In this document: positions 56,884 through 64,000 of the stretch, piece by piece
How the letters are laid out: every line of letters begins with the position of its first letter
How positions within the stretch are numbered: the stretch's first letter is position 1
Assembly: GCA_000209815.1 (NCBI GenBank)
Contig: FP929036.1
Location: 1,439,824 to 1,503,823, forward strand
Length of the DNA: 64,000 nt
Direction of reading: 5' to 3'
Source of the DNA: Butyrivibrio fibrisolvens 16/4
Lineage (GTDB): Bacteria; Bacillota; Clostridia; Lachnospirales; Lachnospiraceae
Translations under genes and position numbers: made by a program
The notes under the pieces: generated by a model
What the model was told of the DNA's origin: nothing
The model's database searches: none
What the model saw: only the letters and a program-made list of their open reading frames with translations

Positions 56884-58473
56884 ATGGCTTTTACAGTTGA
56901 ACAAGAGATAAAGAGACGTCGTACTTTTGCGATTATTTCCCATCCTGATGCTGGTAAGACTACACTTACAGAAAAGTTCCTTTTATACGGAGGGCAGATT
57001 AATTTAGCAGGTTCGGTTAAGGGAAAGGCTACAGCACGTCACGCTGTATCCGATTGGATGGAAATCGAGAAGGAGAGAGGTATTTCAGTTACTTCTTCAG
57101 TTCTTCAGTTCGAGTACAACGATTATTGCATAAATATCCTTGATACACCTGGTCACCAGGATTTCTCTGAGGATACATATCGTACGCTTATGGCTGCAGA
57201 TTCTGCTGTAATGGTTATTGATGCTTCAAAGGGTGTTGAGGCTCAGACACGTAAGCTTTTTAAGGTCTGCGTTATGAGACATATCCCTATCTTTACATTC
57301 ATCAATAAGATGGATAGAGATGCTAACGATACATTCGAGCTTCTAGATGATATCGAAAACGAGCTTGGAATCGCTACAGTTCCTGTAAACTGGCCTATCG
57401 GTTCAGGTAAGGGATTTAAGGGTGTTTACGATAGAAATACAAAGTGTGTTCGTATGTTCTCTGATACTCAAAAGGGTACAAAACAGGGTGAAGAACGCAT
57501 CTTATCGATTGATGATCCAGCGCTTTTAGATGAGATTGGTCAGGAAAAGTACGACCAGCTTATGGAAGAGCTTGAGCTTTTGGATGGTGCAGGTGCAGAG
57601 TTTGATCAGGAGCTTGTTACAGCCGGAGAACTTTCGCCAGTATTCTTTGGTTCAGCCCTTACAAACTTTGGTGTAGAGACATTCCTTGAGCATTTCCTTC
57701 AGATGACATATAGCCCTCTTCCTAGAAAGAGTGATGCTGGTGAAATCAGCCCATTCTCAGAGGATTTCTCTGCATTCGTATTCAAAATCCAGGCAAACAT
57801 GAACAAAGCTCACCGTGATAGAGTAGCATTTCTTCGTATTTGTTCAGGTACTTTTGATGCTTCAAAGGATTATCTTCACGTACAGGGTGGACGTAAAGCA
57901 AAGCTTTCTGCTCCACAGCAGATGATGGCTGATGAGCGTAAGATAGTAGATAAGGCTTATGCCGGCGATATTATCGGTGTATTCGATCCAGGTCTTTATA
58001 GCATTGGTGATACATTTACCTCCGCTAAGAAGCCTTTCAAGTTCGAGGGTATTCCTACATTCGCACCAGAGCATTTTGCACGTGTTCGCCAGATTGATAC
58101 TATGAAACGTAAGCAGTTCATGAAGGGAATCACTCAGATTGCCCAGGAAGGTGCTATCCAGATTTTCCAGGAGTTCAATACTGGTATGGAGGAAATCATC
58201 GTAGGTGTAGTAGGTGTACTTCAGTTTGATGTTTTGAAATACAGATTGAACAATGAGTATAATGTAGAAATCGGTCTTGAGAATCTTCCTTACGAGCATA
58301 TCAGATGGATTGAAGGAGATTACGATATTAATAAAATCTCTGGTACTTCAGATATGAAGAAGATTAAGGACTTAAAGGATAGACCGCTTCTTTTATTTGT
58401 TAATTCATGGTCTGTTGGAATGGTTCAGGATAGAAATGAAGGACTTGTTCTTTCAGAATTTGGAACAAACTAG
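56884..58473 (+). CDS. prfC: Peptide chain release factor 3
   Basis: RF3 is a GTPase that recycles RF1 and RF2 from the ribosome. The 529-residue protein has the G1 motif 'SHPDAGKTTLTEKFLLYGG', G3 'DTPGHQDF' and G4 'NKMD', and the RF3-typical 'VSDWMEIEKERGISVTSSV'. I chose ATG 56884, preceded by 'TTGGAGG'; the TTG at 56872 is within that ribosome site. Its own terminator follows. Confidence 0.95.
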   Translation: MAFTVEQEIKRRRTFAIISHPDAGKTTLTEKFLLYGGQINLAGSVKGKATARHAVSDWMEIEKERGISVTSSVLQFEYNDYCINILDTPGHQDFSEDTYRTLMAADSAVMVIDASKGVEAQTRKLFKVCVMRHIPIFTFINKMDRDANDTFELLDDIENELGIATVPVNWPIGSGKGFKGVYDRNTKCVRMFSDTQKGTKQGEERILSIDDPALLDEIGQEKYDQLMEELELLDGAGAEFDQELVTAGELSPVFFGSALTNFGVETFLEHFLQMTYSPLPRKSDAGEISPFSEDFSAFVFKIQANMNKAHRDRVAFLRICSGTFDASKDYLHVQGGRKAKLSAPQQMMADERKIVDKAYAGDIIGVFDPGLYSIGDTFTSAKKPFKFEGIPTFAPEHFARVRQIDTMKRKQFMKGITQIAQEGAIQIFQEFNTGMEEIIVGVVGVLQFDVLKYRLNNEYNVEIGLENLPYEHIRWIEGDYDINKISGTSDMKKIKDLKDRPLLLFVNSWSVGMVQDRNEGLVLSEFGTN

Positions 58474-58530
58474 ATTTTTGCTTAAGGTAAAAATACCTTG
58501 ACTTATTATATCTAAGAATGTATATTATTG

Positions 58531-58560
58531 GGCAGTGGCATTCGCCACTGTCTTTTTGTT
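58531..58560 (+). terminator. Terminator after prfC
   Basis: A 9-bp stem GGCAGTGGC / GCCACTGTC (one G-U) with a 4-nt loop is followed by five T. A smaller hairpin AAGGTA/TACCTT lies just upstream. Confidence 0.88.
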
Positions 58561-58597
58561 TTATTTATTTTTCTATTTTTTTATTCCCATTTTATTG

Positions 58598-58626
58598 TTG
58601 ACAATTCATATTGGTTTCACTATTAT
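58598..58626 (+). promoter_or_regulatory. Promoter of recA
   Basis: TTGACA (58598-58603), a 17-nt spacer and TATTAT (58621-58626) form a near-consensus vegetative promoter just upstream of the LexA box. Confidence 0.8.
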
Positions 58627-58639
58627 TATATTAAAGAAA

Positions 58640-58653
58640 CGAACAGTTGTTCC
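58640..58653 (+). promoter_or_regulatory. LexA (SOS) box of recA
   Basis: CGAACAGTTGTTCC matches the Gram-positive LexA consensus CGAAC-N4-GTTCG with one mismatch. It lies 14 nt after the -10 box, where a bound repressor would block recA transcription. Confidence 0.85.
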
Positions 58654-58671
58654 GAACGGAGGTTTTATAAA

Positions 58672-59724
58672 ATGGCAAATGAAGATAAGCTTAGAGCATT
58701 AGATGCGGCTATATCACAGATTGAAAAGCAGTACGGTAAGGGCTCAGTTATGAAGCTGGGCGAGGGTGCTAATATCCAGGTAGAGACAGTTCCTACAGGT
58801 TCTATCAGCCTTGATTTAGCTCTCGGTCAGGGTGGCTTCCCTAAGGGCCGTATTATTGAAATATATGGACCAGAATCATCTGGTAAGACTACACTTGCAC
58901 TTCACGCAGTAGCAGAGGTTCAGAAGGCAGGCGGTATCGCTGGTTTCATCGATGCAGAGCACGCTCTTGATCCTAAATACGCTAAGGCAATCGGTGTTAA
59001 TATCGATGATTTATACATTTCTCAGCCTGATAATGGTGAGCAGGCTCTTGAAATTACAGAGACTATGGTACGTTCAGGTGCTATGGATATCATCGTAGTG
59101 GATTCGGTAGCAGCTCTTGTACCAAAGGCTGAAATCGATGGAGATATGGGCGATAGCCACGTTGGTCTTCACGCACGTCTTATGTCACAGGCCATGAGAA
59201 AGCTTACAGGTATTGTAGCTAAGACAAATTGTGTTGTTATCTTTATCAACCAGCTTCGTGAAAAGGTTGGTGTTATGTTCGGCAATCCAGAGACTACTAC
59301 AGGTGGTCGTGCTCTTAAGTTCTACGCATCAGTTCGTATCGATGTACGTCGTATCGAGGCTTTAAAGCAGAACGGCGAGGTAATCGGAAATAGAACACGT
59401 GCAAAGATTGTTAAGAATAAGGTAGCACCTCCATTCAGAGAGGCAGAGTTCGATATCATGTTTGGCGAGGGCATCTCACGTGAAGGCGATATTCTCGATG
59501 TTGCTACTAATCTTGATATCGTTCAGAAGTCAGGTGCCTGGTATGCATACCTTGGCGAGAAGATTGGTCAGGGTCGCGAGAATGCTAAGATGTACCTTAA
59601 GCAGAATCCAGAGGTTTGCGAGGAAATCGCAGCAGCTATTCGTGATCATTATGCAGAGTCTGATGAGAACGAAGTTGGCTTAATTGGTGGAGAAAAGGAT
59701 ATACCTACAGAGGTAATCGATTAA
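58672..59724 (+). CDS. recA: Recombinase RecA
   Basis: RecA forms filaments on single-stranded DNA, drives strand exchange and triggers LexA self-cleavage. The 350-residue protein starts '[19 protein letters not shown]' and has Walker A 'GPESSGKTT', '[14 protein letters not shown]', the L1/L2 loop region '[19 protein letters not shown]' and an acidic tail. A longer frame from 58528 covers only promoter DNA; ATG 58672 has 'CGGAGG' upstream. It is SOS-controlled and followed by recX. Confidence 0.97.
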   Translation: MANEDKLRALDAAISQIEKQYGKGSVMKLGEGANIQVETVPTGSISLDLALGQGGFPKGRIIEIYGPESSGKTTLALHAVAEVQKAGGIAGFIDAEHALDPKYAKAIGVNIDDLYISQPDNGEQALEITETMVRSGAMDIIVVDSVAALVPKAEIDGDMGDSHVGLHARLMSQAMRKLTGIVAKTNCVVIFINQLREKVGVMFGNPETTTGGRALKFYASVRIDVRRIEALKQNGEVIGNRTRAKIVKNKVAPPFREAEFDIMFGEGISREGDILDVATNLDIVQKSGAWYAYLGEKIGQGRENAKMYLKQNPEVCEEIAAAIRDHYAESDENEVGLIGGEKDIPTEVID

Positions 59725-59726
59725 TT

Positions 59727-60320
59727 ATGGAAATTAGGTCTCTTGTTAAATTATCCAAGGGAAGAGCAAAAATCTGTCTCGATAACGGGGCAGATTTTGT
59801 TCTATATAAAAAAGAATATGAAAGCTATGGCATAGAAGAAGGCGCAGAGCTATCTGAGGCAGATTATCAGGAAATATGCAGAGAAATACTTATTCCCAGA
59901 TGTAAAAAGCGTGCGCTTCATCTTCTTGAAAAGCAGGATCGTTCCGAGAAAAATCTTAGGGACAAGCTGAGAGAGGGCGGATATCCTTCAGATATCGTAG
60001 ACATAGCTGTAGATTACATTAATGAATATGGATATTTAGATGATGCCCGTATGGCAGCCAGTCATGTTCGTTTTTATCAGGATTCCCGTAGCAAAAACAG
60101 AATACGTCAGGACCTGATGGGTAAGGGAATATCATCTGAGGTTATTGAGCGGGTTTTAGAGGAAGAATATACTTTTGATGAGCAAGAATTGATAATTAAG
60201 CTCCTTGAAAAGAAGGGGTACGATAAGGAAAATTCCACTTATGAGGACAAAGGAAAGATGTATCGTTTTTTAGCTGGAAGGGGATTTTCATCAGATACAA
60301 TTAATTCTTGTTTAAATTAG
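59727..60320 (+). CDS. recX: RecA regulator RecX
   Basis: The 197-residue protein has the three-helix RecX repeats, such as 'RSEKNLRDKLREGGYPSDIV' and 'KNRIRQDLMGKGISSEVIE'. RecX limits RecA filament growth. It starts 2 nt after the recA stop and is surely cotranscribed. Confidence 0.92.
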   Translation: MEIRSLVKLSKGRAKICLDNGADFVLYKKEYESYGIEEGAELSEADYQEICREILIPRCKKRALHLLEKQDRSEKNLRDKLREGGYPSDIVDIAVDYINEYGYLDDARMAASHVRFYQDSRSKNRIRQDLMGKGISSEVIERVLEEEYTFDEQELIIKLLEKKGYDKENSTYEDKGKMYRFLAGRGFSSDTINSCLN

Positions 60321-60401
60321 ATTTAATAAACTTTAATCAAGTTTAATATAATTGCTGCTAATGTAGATACACCTCAAGCACAATATATAGTATACATTTT
60401 C

Positions 60402-60430
60402 TTGACATAAGCCCACTATAAAGTTAAACT
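60402..60430 (+). promoter_or_regulatory. Promoter of rny
   Basis: TTGACA (60402-60407), a 17-nt spacer and TAAACT (60425-60430) lie about 80 nt upstream of the RNase Y start. Confidence 0.65.
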
Positions 60431-60512
60431 AAATATGTTGAAGTTTATAAATGAGAGCAGTATAGCTTTTATTTTATAAGTTTAATTAGAAATTTAATAA
60501 GGAGGTGCTCCT

Positions 60513-62063
60513 GTGGACGCAGTAACGATTATTATTCTTATCGTTGCAGTTGTCGTAGCAGTTGTTGTCACTCTTGCAATTTCTAATAATTATCACAAGA
60601 CTCAGGCTAAGAACAAGATTGGTTCTGCCGAGGAGAAGGCACGTGAAATTATTGATGAAGCAGTAAAGAGTGCGGAGGCCAAGAAGAGAGAGGCTATGCT
60701 CGAGGCAAAGGAAGATGCCATGAGACAGAAGAACGATCTCGACAAGGAAATCCGTGAGCGCCGAGCAGAAATTCAGCGTAGTGAGCATCGTATTTCTCAG
60801 AAAGAAGATAATCTTGAAAAGAAATTAGATGCTGTTGAAAAGAGGGAAGCTGAATTTGCTCGTCAGGAACAGCAGCTCAACAAGCAGCGAGAAGAGGTTG
60901 CAAAGCTTAATCAGCAGCGTGTGCAGGAACTAGAGAGAATCTCAGGACTTACCTCCGAACAAGCAAAAGAACAACTTTTAAAATCTGTAGAAGAAGACGT
61001 CAAATTAGACGCAGCAAAGCTTATTAAGGAAAGTCTTACTCAGGCAAAGGATGAAGCTGAAAAGAAGGCACGTGAGATTGTTGTTAGTGCTATTCAGAAA
61101 TGTTCAGCAGATCACGTAGCAGAGACTACTATTTCTGTAGTACAGCTTCCTAATGATGAGATGAAGGGACGTATCATTGGTCGTGAGGGTAGAAATATCC
61201 GTACACTTGAGACAATGACAGGCGTAGAGCTTATTATTGATGATACTCCAGAGGCAGTTATTTTATCTGCATTCGATCCTGTTAGACGTGAAATCGCACG
61301 TATAGCACTTGAGAAGCTCATCGTGGATGGTCGTATTCATCCAGCTAGAATTGAAGAGACTGTTGAAAAAGCTAAGAAAGAAGTAGAACAGCAAATCAGA
61401 GAAGAAGGTGATGCAGCCGCTCTCGAGGTTGGTGTTCAGGGTATTCATCCAGAGCTTCTTAGATTACTTGGAAAGATGAAATTCAGAACTAGCTATGGTC
61501 AGAATGTTCTTAAGCATTCTATCGAGGTTGCTCAGTTATCAGGACTCCTTGCTGCAGAGCTTGGTCTTGATGTTAGAGTTGCTAAGAGAGCTGGTTTACT
61601 CCATGATATTGGAAAGGCAGTAGATAGAGAGCAGGAGGGTACACACGTACAGCTCGGCGCAGATCTTTGTCGTAAGTACAAAGAGTCTCAGACAGTTATT
61701 AATGCTGTTGAGGCGCATCATGGCGATGTAGAGCCAGAGACACTTATAGCATGTATTGTACAGGCAGCTGACACAATCAGCGCAGCTCGTCCAGGTGCTC
61801 GTAGAGAGGCCATGGAGACATACACAAACAGATTAAAAGAACTTGAAGAAATTTCAAACAGTTTTAAGGGTGTTGAAAAATCTTTTGCTATTCAAGCAGG
61901 TAGAGAGATTCGAATCATGGTGGTTCCTGAACAGGTTACAGATGCCGATATGGTCATCATGGCTAGGGATATTTCAAAGCAGATTGAAAATCAGCTTGAG
62001 TATCCAGGACAGATTAAGGTTAATGTAATTCGTGAATCACGAGTTACAGATTACGCGAAGTAA
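60513..62063 (+). CDS. rny: Ribonuclease Y
   Basis: RNase Y is the membrane-anchored endonuclease that starts mRNA decay in Firmicutes. The 516-residue protein has one N-terminal membrane segment (about 3-22), a long coiled coil (about 30-180), a KH domain ('[15 protein letters not shown]', about 215-230) and an HD domain ('[12 protein letters not shown]' near 365). The start is GTG 60513 after 'AAGGAGGTG'. Confidence 0.96.
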   Translation: MDAVTIIILIVAVVVAVVVTLAISNNYHKTQAKNKIGSAEEKAREIIDEAVKSAEAKKREAMLEAKEDAMRQKNDLDKEIRERRAEIQRSEHRISQKEDNLEKKLDAVEKREAEFARQEQQLNKQREEVAKLNQQRVQELERISGLTSEQAKEQLLKSVEEDVKLDAAKLIKESLTQAKDEAEKKAREIVVSAIQKCSADHVAETTISVVQLPNDEMKGRIIGREGRNIRTLETMTGVELIIDDTPEAVILSAFDPVRREIARIALEKLIVDGRIHPARIEETVEKAKKEVEQQIREEGDAAALEVGVQGIHPELLRLLGKMKFRTSYGQNVLKHSIEVAQLSGLLAAELGLDVRVAKRAGLLHDIGKAVDREQEGTHVQLGADLCRKYKESQTVINAVEAHHGDVEPETLIACIVQAADTISAARPGARREAMETYTNRLKELEEISNSFKGVEKSFAIQAGREIRIMVVPEQVTDADMVIMARDISKQIENQLEYPGQIKVNVIRESRVTDYAK

Positions 62064-62068
62064 TATTT

Positions 62069-62102
62069 AGCGGCTGGTTTTCCAGCCGCTTGTTTTTATT
62101 TT
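62069..62102 (+). terminator. Terminator after rny
   Basis: A perfect 9-bp stem AGCGGCTGG / CCAGCCGCT with a TTTT loop is followed by a long T-rich tract. Confidence 0.92.
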
Positions 62103-62159
62103 ATAGGCACTCCTTGTAAGAAATTGGGATTTAGGGGCGTCATTTAAGGAGACATAATT

Positions 62160-62711
62160 ATGAAAGAAATTAAAAGAGTTAGCAGAAAGCTGGTACATAA
62201 GGGTTCAATCCTGGACATCTATGAGGATACTATGCTACTTCCAGATGGAAAGACTGAAAAATGGGATTTTGTTAGTCACAGAATGGGTGCAGCTTGTGTG
62301 CTTGCAGTAAAACCGGATGGGAAAATTCTTATGGTTAGACAATACAGAAATGCCCTTGAAAGAGAAACTTTGGAGGTTCCAGCAGGAAAGAGAGATTCTG
62401 TGGATGAGGACACAAGTGTATGTGCCGCAAGAGAGCTAGAGGAAGAGACTGGATACAGAGCTGGAAAAATCGAAAGGCTTCTTTCCTTAAAATCAACTGT
62501 TGCATTTTGTGATGAATTAATAGATGTTTATCTTGCTACAGAGCTTGTTAAGGTAGGAGAACAGAAGCTGGATGATTCGGAGGAAATAGATATAGAAGCC
62601 TGGGATTTGAAGGATCTTATGGAGATGTGCTATGAAGGTAAGCTTCAAGATGCTAAGACAGTTGCTTCAATTATGGCATATGCTGCCAGAGATTACGTAA
62701 ATAGAGATTAG
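62160..62711 (+). CDS. NUDIX hydrolase, ADP-ribose pyrophosphatase type
   Basis: The 183-residue enzyme has a full Nudix box in 'GKRDSVDEDTSVCAARELEE' plus 'ETGY' (near residues 78-101). The layout ('MVRQYRNALERETLEVPAG') is like the YjhB/NudF ADP-ribose pyrophosphatases. It starts after 'AAGGAGA'. Its terminator follows. Confidence 0.9.
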   Translation: MKEIKRVSRKLVHKGSILDIYEDTMLLPDGKTEKWDFVSHRMGAACVLAVKPDGKILMVRQYRNALERETLEVPAGKRDSVDEDTSVCAARELEEETGYRAGKIERLLSLKSTVAFCDELIDVYLATELVKVGEQKLDDSEEIDIEAWDLKDLMEMCYEGKLQDAKTVASIMAYAARDYVNRD

Positions 62712-62771
62712 AATAGGCTTTCTTTACTTGATTGCTAGATTTTTAACAATTTTTAATGTTGAAATTATACA

Positions 62772-62809
62772 AAGAGATTAAGGATTATAATTCCTGATCT
62801 CTTTTTTGT
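62772..62809 (+). terminator. Terminator after the NUDIX gene
   Basis: AGAGAT pairs with ATCTCT and, inside, AGGA with TCCT; six T follow. The remaining 62810-62990 region holds a TATAAT box near 62898 and a GTTACAAAAC sequence near 62885, probably the control region of the MCP that follows. Confidence 0.78.
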
Positions 62810-62990
62810 TGTGCAATATCAACTATATATGAAGATGTATTTTTGTGCCAAATTACTGATTGTACTTAAATAAAAACAACACAACGTTACAAAACCTGTT
62901 ATAATTCCAATTCGTGTTCACAAAAATAACACAAATGCATTTTTGTTTTGGTAGATGGTTTTTGGTTTATTTTTGTTTATGGAGGTTATT

Positions 62991-64000
62991 ATGAAAAAGA
63001 CTAAAAAGGCCCTTTTCTCTAGTGTAAAAACTAAGCTAATTATTGCTATGGTTGCTTTGGCTGCTATGCCACTTTTAGTATCTACAGCAATTAATTATAA
63101 TTCATCAACTAAGTCAGCTACATATACAGCTAAGGAGCAGAATGAATGGTCTGCTTGGTATTTACAGTCAGAGCTTAATACTATTTTTGCTGAAGGCGAA
63201 GCTGCCTTAAATACCATTGCTGCTTCTCAGGATACAGTAGATTTTCTTCTTAATCAAGATAAGGCAGAAAATGTTAAATATCAGATGCAGTACATCAATT
63301 CAAAAATTGACGATGGAAATGCTATTACCCTTGTAAATACTTGGGGCCAGATGGTACTTAGAAGTGATGACAAGACACTTTCTGATGTTTCAAGTAGAGA
63401 TTACTTCAAGGGTGCTATGCTTGGTAAGACTACAGCTTCTTCAGTAATGGTAAGTACCTCTACAGGTGTTAGAAGTATATGTCTTGCAGTTCCAGTCTTT
63501 ATGCCAAATACAAATGATGTTATTGGTGTTTTATATAGAAGCTATGATTTAGCACAGTTATACGAAGTTTTGGTTGATGCAGAAGGTAATTCATTTATCG
63601 TAGATAAAAATGGTACTGTTGCTGCTACATCAACTGCATTAATTACAGTTGATGATGAACCAATTGTTATTACAGATGCTCCTTTTATGGTTTCTGGTTA
63701 TGAGTCTGGTACATATAAGAACGACGCAATGGGTGAATTAATGTACACCTCATATGTAAAGGAGCCTATTACAGGTTATACAGTTTGTATGAATATTCCT
63801 GTAAATGAAGTGCTTTATGCATCTCGAGTAAGTGCAATTACATCTAATATGTTAGGTTTAGTTCTTATCTTAATCGGTGGTGTTGTTGCATTCTTTATCG
63901 CAGTTAGCTTTACAAAGCCAATTCTTGCTGTTAATGATTCACTTGCGGCACTTGCAGATGGTAGATTCAAAAAGATTGAAAAATATACAAATCGTAAGGA
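62991..64000 (+). CDS. Methyl-accepting chemotaxis protein, 5' part
   Basis: The open frame from ATG 62991 (ribosome site 'TGGAGG') runs off the window end after 336 codons. The first membrane segment is about residues 17-36 ('LIIAMVALAAMPLLVSTAIN'), followed by a large external double-cache-like domain (about 40-280) and a second membrane segment near 285-305 ('GLVLILIGGVVAFFIAVSF'). A HAMP start ('TKPILAVNDSLAALADG') follows. The cytoplasmic signalling domain lies beyond the window. Confidence 0.88.
   Translation, partial: MKKTKKALFSSVKTKLIIAMVALAAMPLLVSTAINYNSSTKSATYTAKEQNEWSAWYLQSELNTIFAEGEAALNTIAASQDTVDFLLNQDKAENVKYQMQYINSKIDDGNAITLVNTWGQMVLRSDDKTLSDVSSRDYFKGAMLGKTTASSVMVSTSTGVRSICLAVPVFMPNTNDVIGVLYRSYDLAQLYEVLVDAEGNSFIVDKNGTVAATSTALITVDDEPIVITDAPFMVSGYESGTYKNDAMGELMYTSYVKEPITGYTVCMNIPVNEVLYASRVSAITSNMLGLVLILIGGVVAFFIAVSFTKPILAVNDSLAALADGRFKKIEKYTNRK

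Noticed and set aside
58528-58671. A 48-residue N-terminal extension of RecA
   Set aside because: The stretch is the prfC terminator, recA promoter and LexA box; the family N-terminus and ribosome site are at 58672.
1-64000. tRNA or rRNA genes, phage or integrated elements
   Set aside because: No tRNA-like cloverleaf, rRNA sequence, integrase, transposase or att-like repeat was seen while reading; a tRNA search tool would be needed to exclude them fully.

Overview
The window reads as chromosomal DNA of a low-GC, Gram-positive, motile anaerobe of the Clostridia, most likely a Lachnospiraceae relative of Butyrivibrio, Pseudobutyrivibrio or Roseburia. The grounds are strong GGAGG ribosome sites, frequent TTG and GTG starts, the Firmicute housekeeping block alaS - rpsU - prfC - recA - recX - rny, an NfnAB transhydrogenase, a galactoside operon, chemotaxis receptors and several cyclic-di-GMP proteins. 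This placement is inferred from gene content and style; no rRNA or tRNA gene was seen.

Layout. 1-2.4 kb: the tail of a NYN-domain protein and an EAL phosphodiesterase. 2.4-23.3 kb: a cobalamin riboswitch with a terminator, followed by one plus-strand run of about 21 genes with very tight spacing. It starts with a surface uptake module (lipoprotein CbiK-type chelatase, NEAT-like lipoprotein, NEAT-BtuF, BtuC, BtuD) and continues with the anaerobic corrin ring genes (cbiC, D, P, F, G, H, a fused cbiJ-cbiE-cbiT, cbiA) and lower-ligand and side-chain genes (cobT, cobU, cobS, a short second CobU, cobC, cbiB, cobD). cbiL is absent. 23.3-26.9 kb: a radical SAM protein and three poorly known proteins. 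27-30.2 kb: a glucose-type PTS permease with an antitermination leader and its BglG-family antiterminator. 30.4-32.5 kb: two COG0523 (CobW-like) GTPases, one with a large His repeat and one fused to a DUF1980-like domain. 32.7-35.2 kb: nfnA-nfnB and a convergent 42-residue ORF. 35.3-43.7 kb: a TetR regulator, GH2 enzyme, GT-B-like protein, GPH transporter and GH36 alpha-galactosidase. 43.8-53.6 kb: an MCP, ClC channel, lipid kinase, DUF5692-like membrane protein, HD-GYP protein, metallo-beta-lactamase fold protein, 8-oxoguanine glycosylase and a divergent CbiB paralogue. 53.7-64 kb: the housekeeping block, a NUDIX enzyme and the start of a second MCP.

Two points matter most. First, at least eight genes, including the essential alaS, are broken by single-base changes, nearly all one base missing from a run of five or more A or T. 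Each recovers a family-typical, in-frame length when the run is corrected. This is best explained by sequencing error, so these genes are annotated as single genes with apparent frameshifts. Second, two ~96-nt structured elements (32511-32607 and 43667-43762) sit 4-9 nt after stop codons. They share an inner core but have different, compensating outer helices, which is the pattern of a conserved RNA structure that I do not recognise.
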